This document shows positions 55,971 through 64,000 of a stretch of DNA of 64,000 nt, piece by piece (positions within the stretch are counted from its first letter, which is position 1; every line of letters starts with the position of its first letter). The DNA comes from an uncultured Actinomycetes bacterium (GTDB lineage: Bacteria > Actinomycetota > Actinomycetes > Nanopelagicales > Nanopelagicaceae): NCBI GenBank assembly GCA_903878415.1, contig CAIRHO010000038.1, positions 1 through 64,000 on the forward strand, given 5' to 3'. The notes below the pieces were generated by a model, which saw only the letters and a list, made by a program, of their open reading frames with translations, ran no database searches and was not told where the DNA came from. The translations under genes and the position numbers were made by a program.

Positions 55971-56812
55971 TTTCGCACCACCCTTCGATTATTTGCACGC
56001 AATTCAAGTTTTTCCCATTGTCTTAGTTCGGTTGTATTTTCTGCCAACTTATTTATTTTACCGCTTCCATGGTAATCGCTGGCACCAGTTATTGCTAAGC
56101 CATACGAATATGCCACGCGTAATAACGATGCTTTCTCAGTTTCACTGTGATCTCTATGATCAACTTCAATGCCGTCCAAACCAGCATCGACTAAACCTCT
56201 AAAAGATTCCGCTGTTATAACGCGTCCTCTATGAGATGCATATGGATGTGCAATTACTGCAACACCGCCAGCAGCTTTGATCAATCGAATCGCATCTTCC
56301 GGAGTTGGAGAATAGTGTGCAACATAATATTTAGATTGATTATGAAGGAGCGCGGTAAAAGCATCTTCTCGGCTGTTGACATGACCTTTCGCGATTAGTG
56401 CATCTGCAAGATGTGGCCGACCAAGAGTTGCACCATCGCTAAGTTGAGCCATTACATCTGCAATAGTTATCTCGATTCCTGCAACATTTAATTTTTCAAT
56501 TATTCGATCCATCCGAGATAATCGATTCTCTCGAGTCTTAGCTAATTCTGCTTGCAAAGCTTGATTTTCTGAATCAAATAGCAAACCCAACATATGGACA
56601 CTTATGCCACCTTCAGCTTGACAGGATATTTCTGCGCCAAGTACTAAATCCATTCCAGAAGTTAGGGAATCGCAAGCTTCTTGCCATCCGGAAGTTGTGT
56701 CATGATCGGTTAAAGCAAGCACTGAAATTCCAGCACTTTGAGCTTTTAAAATTAACTCTCTTGGGGAATCAGTTCCATCACTTATGTTGGAATGGGTATG
56801 CAAATCAATCAC
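55967..56812 (-). CDS. PHP-domain phosphoesterase (RNase AM/YciV-like)
   Basis: A 281-residue metal-dependent hydrolase. PHP motifs are IDLHTHSNISDGTDSP, VLALTDHDTTSGW, EISCQAEGGISVHMLGL, VAVIAHPYASHRG and GASDYHGSG, giving the His/Asp metal ligands. YciV-type members trim rRNA or RNA ends or degrade pAp. It is in an operon with marC downstream and the EamA transporter 4 bases upstream. Confidence 0.9.
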   Translation of the reverse strand: MIDLHTHSNISDGTDSPRELILKAQSAGISVLALTDHDTTSGWQEACDSLTSGMDLVLGAEISCQAEGGISVHMLGLLFDSENQALQAELAKTRENRLSRMDRIIEKLNVAGIEITIADVMAQLSDGATLGRPHLADALIAKGHVNSREDAFTALLHNQSKYYVAHYSPTPEDAIRLIKAAGGVAVIAHPYASHRGRVITAESFRGLVDAGLDGIEVDHRDHSETEKASLLRVAYSYGLAITGASDYHGSGKINKLAENTTELRQWEKLELRANNRRVVRK

Positions 56813-56816
56813 AGAA

Positions 56817-57731
56817 TCACGCTACCGGGTTAAAGCTTTTTTCAATTGATGGCTTACTTCGCATCACAAAAATTGCGCAACCGCTTAGAATTAATAGTAT
56901 GCCTGGAATTGTTGCTCTAGGAGGAATTTGTCCCATCCACCAAAATGCCAATATTGCACAAACTGGAACCTCAAAGAAGGCAAGTAGCGAAACTACTGTT
57001 GCCGAAACCCGCTTCAAAGTGAAGTTAAACATTGTGTGTCCCATAACTTGCGCTCCAAGAAATAAGAAAAACAATAGCATCCATTGATATTTCGTATAAT
57101 GAATCAAGTTGTACTTATTAAGTATTACAAACGGTAATACCGAAACGGCACACGATGCATAGCAGATTGTCGTGTAAGTTGAAGTAGCTATTTTACGCTG
57201 TGCATGTGAACCGATTATTAAATACATTGCGGACATTGCACCGCATCCGATTGCCGATAAATCTCCAATAAAAGCTCGAGTTGATAATTGAAAATCAATT
57301 CCGGTAATTAAAACCACTCCAGCAAATGAAATTAACATACCAATCCATGCTTGCCGTGAAATTTTTCCACCAAAAAATGTTACAAATATTGCAGCAAAAA
57401 TCGGTTGCATTGCTGCGAGAGCAGCTCCGGTTGCAACGCTGGTTAATCGCATTGCATAAAAGAATCCTATGAAATGTAGTGATAGCGCCAGCCCTGCAAT
57501 AATCGCAAAACCCATACCGCTTCGGTGGTCTTTACTTCGCCACTCTTTTGCTTTAATTGCAAATGGCAGCATCAGAATGCTTCCCGCGATATTGCGCCAT
57601 AAAATCAATACAAATACCGGCATGATGCTTAAGGCAACTATCGGTCCAGCAGTGCCGACACCGATAATTCCAATTAGCAATAACGGAATATCTCGCCCAG
57701 TGGGCATATCTGTGTGGTTCTGATCTTTCAC
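56817..57731 (-). CDS. EamA/DMT-superfamily exporter
   Basis: A 304-residue protein with ten membrane helices in two EamA repeats (LLIGIIGVGTAGPIVALSIM; ... GIPGILLILSGCAIFVM). Such proteins export amino acids or metabolites. GTG 57731 has TACGTT seven bases upstream, consistent with a leaderless message. It shares the divergent promoter region with the MgtE-N/CBS gene. Confidence 0.88.
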   Translation of the reverse strand: MKDQNHTDMPTGRDIPLLLIGIIGVGTAGPIVALSIMPVFVLILWRNIAGSILMLPFAIKAKEWRSKDHRSGMGFAIIAGLALSLHFIGFFYAMRLTSVATGAALAAMQPIFAAIFVTFFGGKISRQAWIGMLISFAGVVLITGIDFQLSTRAFIGDLSAIGCGAMSAMYLIIGSHAQRKIATSTYTTICYASCAVSVLPFVILNKYNLIHYTKYQWMLLFFLFLGAQVMGHTMFNFTLKRVSATVVSLLAFFEVPVCAILAFWWMGQIPPRATIPGILLILSGCAIFVMRSKPSIEKSFNPVA

Positions 57732-57738
57732 AGTCGCA

Positions 57739-57744
57739 AACGTA
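57739..57744 (-). promoter_or_regulatory. Candidate -10 (TACGTT) of leaderless EamA gene
   Basis: Reading leftward, TACGTT is followed by seven bases and GTG 57731. It lies back to back with the candidate -10 at 57770. Confidence 0.45.
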
Positions 57745-57769
57745 CACGCGCCATTGTGTTTTCAAGGAC

Positions 57770-57775
57770 TATCCT
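57770..57775 (+). promoter_or_regulatory. Candidate -10 (TATCCT) of leaderless MgtE-N/CBS gene
   Basis: TATCCT is followed by TTGCTCC (seven bases) and ATG 57783. Confidence 0.5.
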
Positions 57776-57782
57776 TTGCTCC

Positions 57783-59069
57783 ATGAGCGGGAATGTAATG
57801 GAACGCGTATTCCTCGCCCGGCTAGCAGGGACGGCAGTCTTTGAACCCAATGGGGATCAAGTTGGCAAGGTGCGAGATGCTGTGGCGACCCTGCGCACAA
57901 ATAATCAACCACCTCGTGTTTTAGGTTTAATTGTTGAAGTACCACCAAGGCGTCGAATTTTTATTCCAATTACTCGCGTTACTTCAATTGAGAACGGCAC
58001 TGTAGTTATTACTGGAACTCTAAATATGCGCCGTTACGAAAAACGTCAAAGTGAAATGTTGGTCATAGGTGAACTGCTTGATCGAACTGTTACTTTGGAA
58101 AGTTCTGCCGAAGCAGTATTGGTTGAAGATATTGCGATGGAAATTAATCGCACCGGTGATTGGTTTCTAACCCGCGTACATGTCATGCGAAAAAGTCGTG
58201 GCCTGCGTCGTCGTGGCGCTTCATCAACAGTTGATTGGGAAAACATTTCTGGAATTGCAACTTTGGAATCTAATCAAGGTGTTAGTAATTTGCTTGCAAC
58301 TTTGGCAAACTTACGAGCTCCAGACCTTGCATTGGTATTACATGATTTAGCACTAAAACGTCGAGTTGAAGTTGCGCGAGCTTTAGATGATGAGCGACTT
58401 GCAGATGTTCTCGAAGAGATGGATGAAGCCGCACGTGTAGAACTTCTTGCAGAACTTGAAGGCGAGCGAGCCGCGGATGTGCTTAGCGAAATGGATCCTG
58501 ATGATGCTGCTGACTTACTCCGCGAAATCGGGCAAGAACGCGCTCATACACTTTTAGAATTAATGGAGCCAGATGAAGCAGAAGATGTTCGGCGCTTGAT
58601 GCGTTACGAAGATTATTCAGCTGGTGGAATGATGACAACCGAACCAATTGTGTTGACAGCGGATACTTCAGTTGCAGAAGCACTTGCGACTGTAAGACAG
58701 AGTGAAATTCCACCAGCTCTAGCATCGCAAGTTTATGTTTGCCGCCCACCATTAGAAACGCCAACCGGACGATTTATTGGAATTGTGCATTTTCAACGAT
58801 TATTGCGCGAGCCACCAGCTACTTTGCTAGGTGCGATAGTTGATATTACGACTACTCCACTAGCTCCTGAAGTTCCACTTAGCGAGGTTTCCTCTTATCT
58901 AGCAAGTTACAACTTGTTGGCAGTGCCAATTGTGGACCCTAACGAGAGATTGCTTGGTGTAGTTACAGTCGATGATGTTTTGGATCACTTGTTACCTGAA
59001 AACTGGCGCCATGCAAATAACAATGGATTAAACGGCTCAGAAATTAATAGCACGAAAGCGGAGGAATAG
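57783..59069 (+). CDS. PRC-barrel + MgtE N-terminal + CBS protein (Rv1232c-like)
   Basis: A 428-residue soluble protein. An N-terminal PRC-barrel-like part (FLARLAGTAVFEPNGDQVGKV) precedes an MgtE-type helical superhelix (LADVLEEMDEAARVELLAEL; ADVLSEMDPDDAADLL) and two CBS repeats (AGGMMTTEPIVLTADTSVAEA; LLAVPIVDPNERLLGVVTVDD). The MgtE membrane channel is absent, so it probably senses Mg2+ or nucleotides. The longer frame to 57714 is not preferred because the leaderless pattern supports ATG 57783. It is followed by DUF1003 two bases later, as in Mycobacterium Rv1232c-Rv1231c. Confidence 0.88.
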   Translation: MSGNVMERVFLARLAGTAVFEPNGDQVGKVRDAVATLRTNNQPPRVLGLIVEVPPRRRIFIPITRVTSIENGTVVITGTLNMRRYEKRQSEMLVIGELLDRTVTLESSAEAVLVEDIAMEINRTGDWFLTRVHVMRKSRGLRRRGASSTVDWENISGIATLESNQGVSNLLATLANLRAPDLALVLHDLALKRRVEVARALDDERLADVLEEMDEAARVELLAELEGERAADVLSEMDPDDAADLLREIGQERAHTLLELMEPDEAEDVRRLMRYEDYSAGGMMTTEPIVLTADTSVAEALATVRQSEIPPALASQVYVCRPPLETPTGRFIGIVHFQRLLREPPATLLGAIVDITTTPLAPEVPLSEVSSYLASYNLLAVPIVDPNERLLGVVTVDDVLDHLLPENWRHANNNGLNGSEINSTKAEE

Positions 59070-59071
59070 AG

Positions 59072-59569
59072 ATGGCACGGTTTAAAGGTTTAGATACACC
59101 TCGCGAAGCGCGCCGTTCAATCCGGCCATCTTATGATCCAGAAACTTTTGGTGCGCTCTCTGAAAAATTTGCGCGTTTTCTTGGCACTGCTCGCTTCTTG
59201 GTTTACATGACAGTCTTTGTGCTCTCTTGGGCGTTATGGAATTCGTTAGCACCTGATAAGTGGCGCTTTGATAGCTACCCTTTTATATTCTTGACGTTAA
59301 TTCTTTCATTGCAAGCTTCTTATGCAGCACCGCTAATTTTGTTGGCCCAGAATCGACAAGCGGATCGAGATCGAATTCAATACCAAGAAGATCGCGCTCG
59401 AGATGATCGAAATCTTGCAGATACCGAATACTTAACAAGAGAGCTTGCGAGTTTGCGAACTGCTATCGGTGAGATTGCTACCCGTGATTTCGTACGTAGT
59501 GAATTACAAGATGCAGTTGAAGAAATTGTAAAGAACTCAAGTATTAAGTCCAAGCCGGACGCCAACTAA
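59072..59569 (+). CDS. DUF1003-family membrane protein
   Basis: A 165-residue protein. Two membrane helices (LVYMTVFVLSWALWNSL; FIFLTLILSLQASYAAPLILLA) are followed by the family's AQNRQADRDR motif and a long helical tail. The function is unknown. It is in an operon with the CBS protein. Its 3' end overlaps the convergent mrp gene by 33 bases. Confidence 0.9.
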   Translation: MARFKGLDTPREARRSIRPSYDPETFGALSEKFARFLGTARFLVYMTVFVLSWALWNSLAPDKWRFDSYPFIFLTLILSLQASYAAPLILLAQNRQADRDRIQYQEDRARDDRNLADTEYLTRELASLRTAIGEIATRDFVRSELQDAVEEIVKNSSIKSKPDAN

Positions 59570-60655
59570 AGATTTATTTCTCACTGTTAATTGATCGACA
59601 ATCGCTTCAAGTGCTTTTGCCGCATTTGATTCAGGGTTTCGCAGAACAAGTGGCGTTCCAGTGTCGCCGCCTTCTCTAAGGTTTGGATCAAATGGTATTT
59701 TTGCAAGCAATGGAACTTCAGCGCCAAGCAAACTACTTAATCGAGCCGCTGTTTCTGCCCCGCCATTTTGACCAAATAATGAAATTGATTCCCCACAATG
59801 TGGGCAAGGAAACTCAGACATATTTTCGACAACTCCGAGCAGATGCTGTTTGAGTTGATGGGCGATTCGACCGGCACGTTCGGCTACTTCAGCTGCAGCA
59901 ATTTGCGGTGTGGTTACTACCAATATTTCGGAAGCTGGAATTAATTGACCAAGCGAGATTGCGATATCACCCGTTCCTGGCGGTAGATCTAAATAAAGAA
60001 AATCAAGATCGCCCCAATACGCATCAGTCAATAATTGTTCAAGTACGCGATGTAATAGCGGACCTCGGTATGCAATCGGATCTGAACGTTCTGGCTTAAA
60101 CATCTCCATTGAGACAACTTTCACGCCATGCGCTTCTAGCGGAATAAAAGTTTGATCTATGGCAGTTGGTCGCTGGCCTTCTAATCCCATTAATCGCGGG
60201 ATTGAATGGCCATATACGTCAGCATCTAAAATTCCAACTTTAAACCCACGCTTAGCAGTTGCGACTGCAAGATTGACTGTAACTGAAGACTTTCCTACTC
60301 CGCCTTTTCCAGAAGCTATTCCGAAAACTCTAGTAAGCGAATCTGGCTGTGCAAACGGAATTATTTTCTCTCTGCCGCCTTGCAAAAGTTTTTTAACTGC
60401 ACCGCGTTGCGCTTCGTTCATTACGCCGAAATTTATTTTAACTTCTTTAACTTCCGAAATCGCCGTAACTGCTTTGGTTATGTCGGCAGTTAGTCGATCG
60501 CGCATCGGACATCCAGAAATTGTTAATAAAATTCCAAGTGTCGCTATACCAGAATCAAATGCAACCGATTCAACCATTCCTAATTCTGTAAGCGGCTTAT
60601 GAAGCTCTGGATCGGAAACGGTAGCAAGTGCAGCATTTATTTTCGAAAGCGTCAT
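59537..60655 (-). CDS. mrp: Mrp/ApbC-type iron-sulfur carrier ATPase
   Basis: A 372-residue P-loop protein. An N-terminal MIP18-like domain (about 1-90; LGILLTISGCPMRDRL) precedes the ATPase with GIASGKGGVGKSSVTVNLA and a C-terminal NMSEFPCPHCGE CXXC that holds a bridging cluster. It carries Fe-S clusters to target proteins. It overlaps tatB by four bases; in Mycobacterium the counterpart is Rv1229c. Confidence 0.93.
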   Translation of the reverse strand: MTLSKINAALATVSDPELHKPLTELGMVESVAFDSGIATLGILLTISGCPMRDRLTADITKAVTAISEVKEVKINFGVMNEAQRGAVKKLLQGGREKIIPFAQPDSLTRVFGIASGKGGVGKSSVTVNLAVATAKRGFKVGILDADVYGHSIPRLMGLEGQRPTAIDQTFIPLEAHGVKVVSMEMFKPERSDPIAYRGPLLHRVLEQLLTDAYWGDLDFLYLDLPPGTGDIAISLGQLIPASEILVVTTPQIAAAEVAERAGRIAHQLKQHLLGVVENMSEFPCPHCGESISLFGQNGGAETAARLSSLLGAEVPLLAKIPFDPNLREGGDTGTPLVLRNPESNAAKALEAIVDQLTVRNKSLVGVRLGLNT

Positions 60656-60966
60656 AATATTTCTGGGTCTAGTTTTGTAATTTTTTTAATTTCTTTAATC
60701 TCTTTTACTGCGCTTGCATTGTCCTCGATAACTTCATTTAAATGTTTCTTAATAAAAGTTTTTGGGTGTAGATCCTTTACATCTAAATCTTCAAAGCCTG
60801 GTCCAAGATTTTCGCGCAATTGCGTCGTGGCTAATTGAGAGAGATTCCGCGCTTTTTTTAATAATTTTGCGGCATCAACGGCTAGCTTGGGTAAGCGTTC
60901 TGGGCCGACTAGGAAAATTGCAATTATTCCTAAACCAATCATCTCGCCAGCGCCAATATCGAACAT
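60652..60966 (-). CDS. tatB: Sec-independent translocase TatB
   Basis: A 104-residue protein with one N-terminal helix (MIGLGIIAIFLVGPERLPKL), the FLVGPERLP hinge, and an amphipathic, charged tail. This fits TatB of the twin-arginine export system, and the position beside htrA and mrp matches Rv1224. TAGTAT-N6-ATG suggests a leaderless message. TatA and TatC are not in the window. Confidence 0.9.
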   Translation of the reverse strand: MFDIGAGEMIGLGIIAIFLVGPERLPKLAVDAAKLLKKARNLSQLATTQLRENLGPGFEDLDVKDLHPKTFIKKHLNEVIEDNASAVKEIKEIKKITKLDPEIL

Positions 60967-60972
60967 AGCCCA

Positions 60973-60978
60973 ATACTA
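60973..60978 (-). promoter_or_regulatory. Candidate -10 (TAGTAT) of leaderless tatB
   Basis: Reading leftward, TAGTAT is followed by TGGGCT and ATG 60966, without a ribosome site. Confidence 0.55.
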
Positions 60979-61018
60979 GGGTTAAGTTTGCAGACTCCTC
61001 AACCAGCCCAAATCGCGG

Positions 61019-62155
61019 TTAGTTCTTAGCGGCAGCTAACGTAACTTTTACCGTCGAAACTTTTCCGCTGCGAGAGTATGTAACTGAAATAACATCGCCA
61101 ACATCATGTGATCGAATTGCCACTATTAATTCATCAGAGGAATTAATCACAACCCCGTCAATTTTCAAGATGACATCGCCAGCCGTTAACCCCGCTTTTG
61201 CGGCTGGACCATCTGCAACTACAGAGCCAGAGCGATCTGAAATCTTCGATCCAGTGCCAGTGAATGAGGTGTCAACCATAACTCCCATAATTGGGTAAGT
61301 TGCTTTCCCGGTGTTTATTAATTGCTCTGCAGTCTTCTTTGCTTGATTAATCGGAATTGCAAAACCTAAACCGATTGAACCTGATTGGCTACCGTAAGAA
61401 GAACGAAGTGTTGCGATTGCCGAGTTAACTCCAACGACAGCTCCAGTTGAATCAACTAATGGCCCACCTGAATTTCCTGGGTTAATTGCAGCATCGGTTT
61501 GTAGCGCATTAATAAATGAACTTTCGTTAGTTCCAGATCCTGATGTTACGGCGCGATTTTTTGCGCTGATAATTCCGGAGGTTACCGTTCCAGAAAGGCC
61601 CAATGGTGATCCAATTGCGATCACATTATCGCCAACCTGGATTGCATCGCTGTCACCAAATTGCAGCGCAGACAGTCCGGTTGCGGAAATTTTTAAAACT
61701 GCAAGATCATATGCAGCATCTCTTCCAAGGATTCTTGCACCAAAAGTTTTTCCATCATTTAATGTAACTTTAATTTCACCTTTTTGATCTGCAGCATTAG
61801 CAATGACGTGATTATTTGTAAGAATGTAGCCATCGCTACGAATTACAAAACCAGAACCTGATGCTCCCCCCAATGAAGTATTGACTGTTATCGAAACCAC
61901 CGAAGGCAAAACTCGGGCAGCAATTCCAGCTATGGAATCCGGTTGCCGTTCTATAGTGCTACTAGCCGAAACCAATTTAACGTTTTTTGCTGAAATAGAT
62001 CCGCTGCCAAAGTAATTACCACCAATGCCTCCGATAATTCCAGCGATCAGCGCGATAGCTATCGTGCCAGATACTGGCTTGCGCGGTGCTTTTCGAGTAA
62101 CAGTTACATCGCGATCAGGATGGGACCACCAGGCTGGGACGATCTCTTGATACAT
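61019..62155 (-). CDS. htrA: HtrA-type serine protease with PDZ domain
   Basis: A 378-residue membrane-anchored protease. One helix (TIAIALIAGIIGGIGG, about 31-46) is followed by a trypsin-like domain with catalytic H116 (TNNHVIAN), D150 (YDLAVL) and S229 (NPGNSGGPLVD), and a C-terminal PDZ domain from about residue 290 (GPAAKAGLTAGDVILKIDG). It degrades misfolded proteins outside the membrane. ATG has AGGAGC upstream. The counterpart Rv1223 follows the sigE-rseA genes, which are absent here. Confidence 0.95.
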   Translation of the reverse strand: MYQEIVPAWWSHPDRDVTVTRKAPRKPVSGTIAIALIAGIIGGIGGNYFGSGSISAKNVKLVSASSTIERQPDSIAGIAARVLPSVVSITVNTSLGGASGSGFVIRSDGYILTNNHVIANAADQKGEIKVTLNDGKTFGARILGRDAAYDLAVLKISATGLSALQFGDSDAIQVGDNVIAIGSPLGLSGTVTSGIISAKNRAVTSGSGTNESSFINALQTDAAINPGNSGGPLVDSTGAVVGVNSAIATLRSSYGSQSGSIGLGFAIPINQAKKTAEQLINTGKATYPIMGVMVDTSFTGTGSKISDRSGSVVADGPAAKAGLTAGDVILKIDGVVINSSDELIVAIRSHDVGDVISVTYSRSGKVSTVKVTLAAAKN

Positions 62156-62175
62156 ATAATTGCTCCTAATTTAAA

Positions 62176-62790
62176 TTAATTTAATTTTGTGGCTACGAGA
62201 ACACCTTCGCCAAGAGGTAATAACATTGGCTCCCAGCGATCATCTGTCTCTTTAATTGACTTAATGGTTTCCCTTCGTGAAATTGTTATTGGATCACGTT
62301 GGGTTGGATCAGCAACTTTACCGCCACCAAGTGCGCTATCAATTAAGAGAATGCCGCCCGGACGCAGTGCCCGAAAACCTTGATCTACTGATTCAAGTAA
62401 GTCTTCAAAATCTCTAATCACAAACAAATCATAAAGACTATCGGCTAGTTTCGAAATTACATCTCGAGTGTTACCAGTGATTAATCTATATTGCGCAGCA
62501 TTAATATCGCCATCTTCAAAAGCAGTTCGAGCAATTTTAGAATTTTCAGCTTCTTCATCAATTGAAGTAAGCACTCCCTGTTTTGCTAGACCCTTGAATA
62601 TCCATAATCCACTTACGCCAGAACCAGTTCCAACTTCTACTACTGAAGTTGCACCAACCAAATGTGTTAAGTACCGAAGTAGTGAACCGACAATCGGCGT
62701 AGTATTTAAAGTTCCAATTTCGTCGCCACGAGCCCGAGCCCGTTGCGTAACTGTATCTTCCGGTAAATAATTTTCGGAGAATGAATTCAT
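62176..62790 (-). CDS. O-methyltransferase (Rv1220c-like)
   Basis: A class I SAM methyltransferase of 204-216 residues. Motif I is VVEVGTGSGVSGLWI, with TSIDEEAENSKIARTAF and DLFVIRDFEDLL. It belongs to the catechol-type O-methyltransferase family found beside sigE/htrA in actinobacteria. Two starts are possible: ATG 62826, which overlaps pepA by 19 bases, and ATG 62790 preceded closely by GGAG; family alignments favour the shorter form. Its substrate is unknown. Confidence 0.83.
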   Translation of the reverse strand: MNSFSENYLPEDTVTQRARARGDEIGTLNTTPIVGSLLRYLTHLVGATSVVEVGTGSGVSGLWIFKGLAKQGVLTSIDEEAENSKIARTAFEDGDINAAQYRLITGNTRDVISKLADSLYDLFVIRDFEDLLESVDQGFRALRPGGILLIDSALGGGKVADPTQRDPITISRRETIKSIKETDDRWEPMLLPLGEGVLVATKLN

Positions 62791-62807
62791 ATCTCCGCGC
62801 TGGATAC

Positions 62808-64000
62808 TCACAGAGTTGCGATCCATTCAGTTAAAAGTCGAACTGAGAAACCAGTTCCTCCTTTTACATACTCTCCTGCATCAACTTCGGATCGACCTGG
62901 ACCAGCGATATCAAAATGTACCCACTTGCGCTTTCCTACGAATTTCTCTAAAAATAGCGCCGCAGTTACTGAACCTGCCGAGAAGTGAAATTTATCTGCA
63001 GTGGTTGTAATCTGCAATATCGCTTTCAAGCGCAACTTCGTAATCATCAACTAGCGGCATATGCCAAACTCGATCACCAGAAATTTCACCAATTTCATGT
63101 AATTTCTTAGCTAACTTAGCGTCCCGGGTATACATCGCAGCGTATTGGCGACCGAGGCCAAGAGTTGCTGCGCCGGTCAACGTTGCAACATCAATTAAAT
63201 AATCTGGATCTAAATTCTTATCTGCAAACGCTAGGCCATCTGCTAAAACTAAACGCCCTTCGGCATCGGTATTTATAACTTCAACAGTCGTTCCGCCATA
63301 ATGCTTAATTACATCCGATGGTCTCTGTGCACTTCCAGAAAATGCATTTTCTGCACACATCATTAGCGCTGTTACTCGAACATTTGGAGCTAACTTAGAA
63401 ACGGCTACGACTGTTGCCAAAATTGCGGCTGCACCCGCCATATCGCTCTTCATCGCCATCATCGTGTCGTAGGGACGTTTTAACGAAACGCCACCAGTAT
63501 CAAAAGTGATTCCTTTGCCAACTAAAACGACATGTTTCCAATTCTTAGATCCGCGCGGCGCATAAGCAACTTGAACAAATCTAGGTGAATGAATTCTCGA
63601 GGAATTACCCACTGCTCGAAGACCACCAAACTCAGCCAATTCTTCTCCGCTCTTCACTGTTACTTTCACATCAGGATGTTTGGCTAGCATTTTTGCTTGG
63701 CTAGCCAACCAGGCTGGTGTCGCGATATTGGCAGGAGTGTGAATTAAATTTCGCGCAATCCATACAGATTCGATTTCAATCTGCGCGAGTTCAATCTCTT
63801 TTACAAATTTGCCCATTATGGAAAAACGTGGAGTTTCTGGTGCTGGCGTACTTTTTTCGGCCCAAGTGTATGTAGCGAGCGCTAACGCAACCGCATGAGC
63901 CTTTATGGATTCACTATCTGCCGAGCAAGCCGATAGCAGATGAGTACTACTGCCTTTAACTTTTCGACCAAGTAGTGCACCGACTTTACGCAAATCTGAC
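62808..64000 (-). pseudogene. pepA: Leucyl aminopeptidase (M17), frame disrupted near the 3' end; N-terminus beyond window
   Basis: Two frames join to one M17 peptidase. The upstream frame (63993 down to 62992, open beyond the window edge) has GKGITFDTGGVSLKRP, MKSDMAGAAAI and NTDAEGRLVLADGLAFA, the metal and catalytic region, and ends DIADYNHCR. The downstream frame (to 62808) carries FSAGSVTAALFLEKF, WVHFDIAGPGR and LTEWIATL, the conserved C-terminus. Removing one base near 63009 (the TT of GATTACA on the coding strand) rejoins them. Causes may be a true mutation, a sequence error or programmed frameshifting. The product, if active, cleaves N-terminal amino acids with two metal ions. Confidence 0.8.

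Overview
This window looks like the chromosome of a streamlined, low-GC actinobacterium, most like the freshwater acI / Nanopelagicales group. The markers are actinobacterial: two WhiB proteins, MtrA-MtrB, a PdtaS-type kinase, the mycothiol enzyme MshB, a 7Fe ferredoxin next to DapC, and the lineage families DUF3499, DUF3107, DUF5719 and Rv3235-like. The DNA is AT-rich by eye, intergenic gaps are tiny, and many starts and stops overlap (ATGA, TAATG). No tRNA, rRNA, CRISPR array or insertion sequence was seen, and no gene-free stretch exceeds about 200 bases. The taxon is an inference from gene content.

Region 1 (1-18.9 kb) is catabolic. A seven-gene leftward operon runs from a substrate-binding protein through two permeases and an ATPase to a fused glycerophosphodiesterase-inositol phosphatase, a methyltransferase and a dimethylglycine-dehydrogenase-like enzyme. 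Beside it lie iolC-iolB-iolD, flanked by two IolE-like isomerases, a ROK sugar kinase, a glycoside hydrolase and a Gfo/Idh/MocA oxidoreductase. Together this suggests uptake of a glycerophosphodiester (possibly glycerophosphoinositol), release of inositol, and inositol breakdown. The glycerophosphocholine alternative is not excluded.

Region 2 (18.9-31.7 kb) holds argG, an unusual split cytochrome b operon with a previously uncalled small membrane protein, a short HPF, a SulP transporter, two TerC paralogues, a MalY-like lyase, a LacI regulator with a palindromic operator, AlkA, and MsrA/MsrB.

Region 3 (31.8-52.1 kb) follows the order known from Mycobacterium Rv3219-Rv3264: whiB1, pdtaS, Rv3235-like, secA, comF, mtrB, mtrA, sahH, manB, DUF3499, DUF5719, a large glycosyltransferase, whiB2 and a sugar nucleotidyltransferase, then dapC and fdxC. 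The hpf gene and lpqB are missing from their usual places. dapC has no ATG, GTG or TTG start for its conserved N-terminus.

Region 4 (52.1-64 kb) has an N-acetylglutamate synthase of the CG3035 type, mshB, a TetR-DUF3107 pair, marC, a PHP phosphoesterase and an EamA exporter. It then follows the Mycobacterium Rv1232c-Rv1220c order (MgtE-N/CBS, DUF1003, mrp, tatB, htrA, O-methyltransferase) without sigE and rseA. The window ends in a pepA gene whose reading frame is broken near its 3' end.

A recurrent signal runs through the window: TAnnnT, then 6 or 7 bases, then the start codon, with no Shine-Dalgarno sequence. This points to widespread leaderless transcription.
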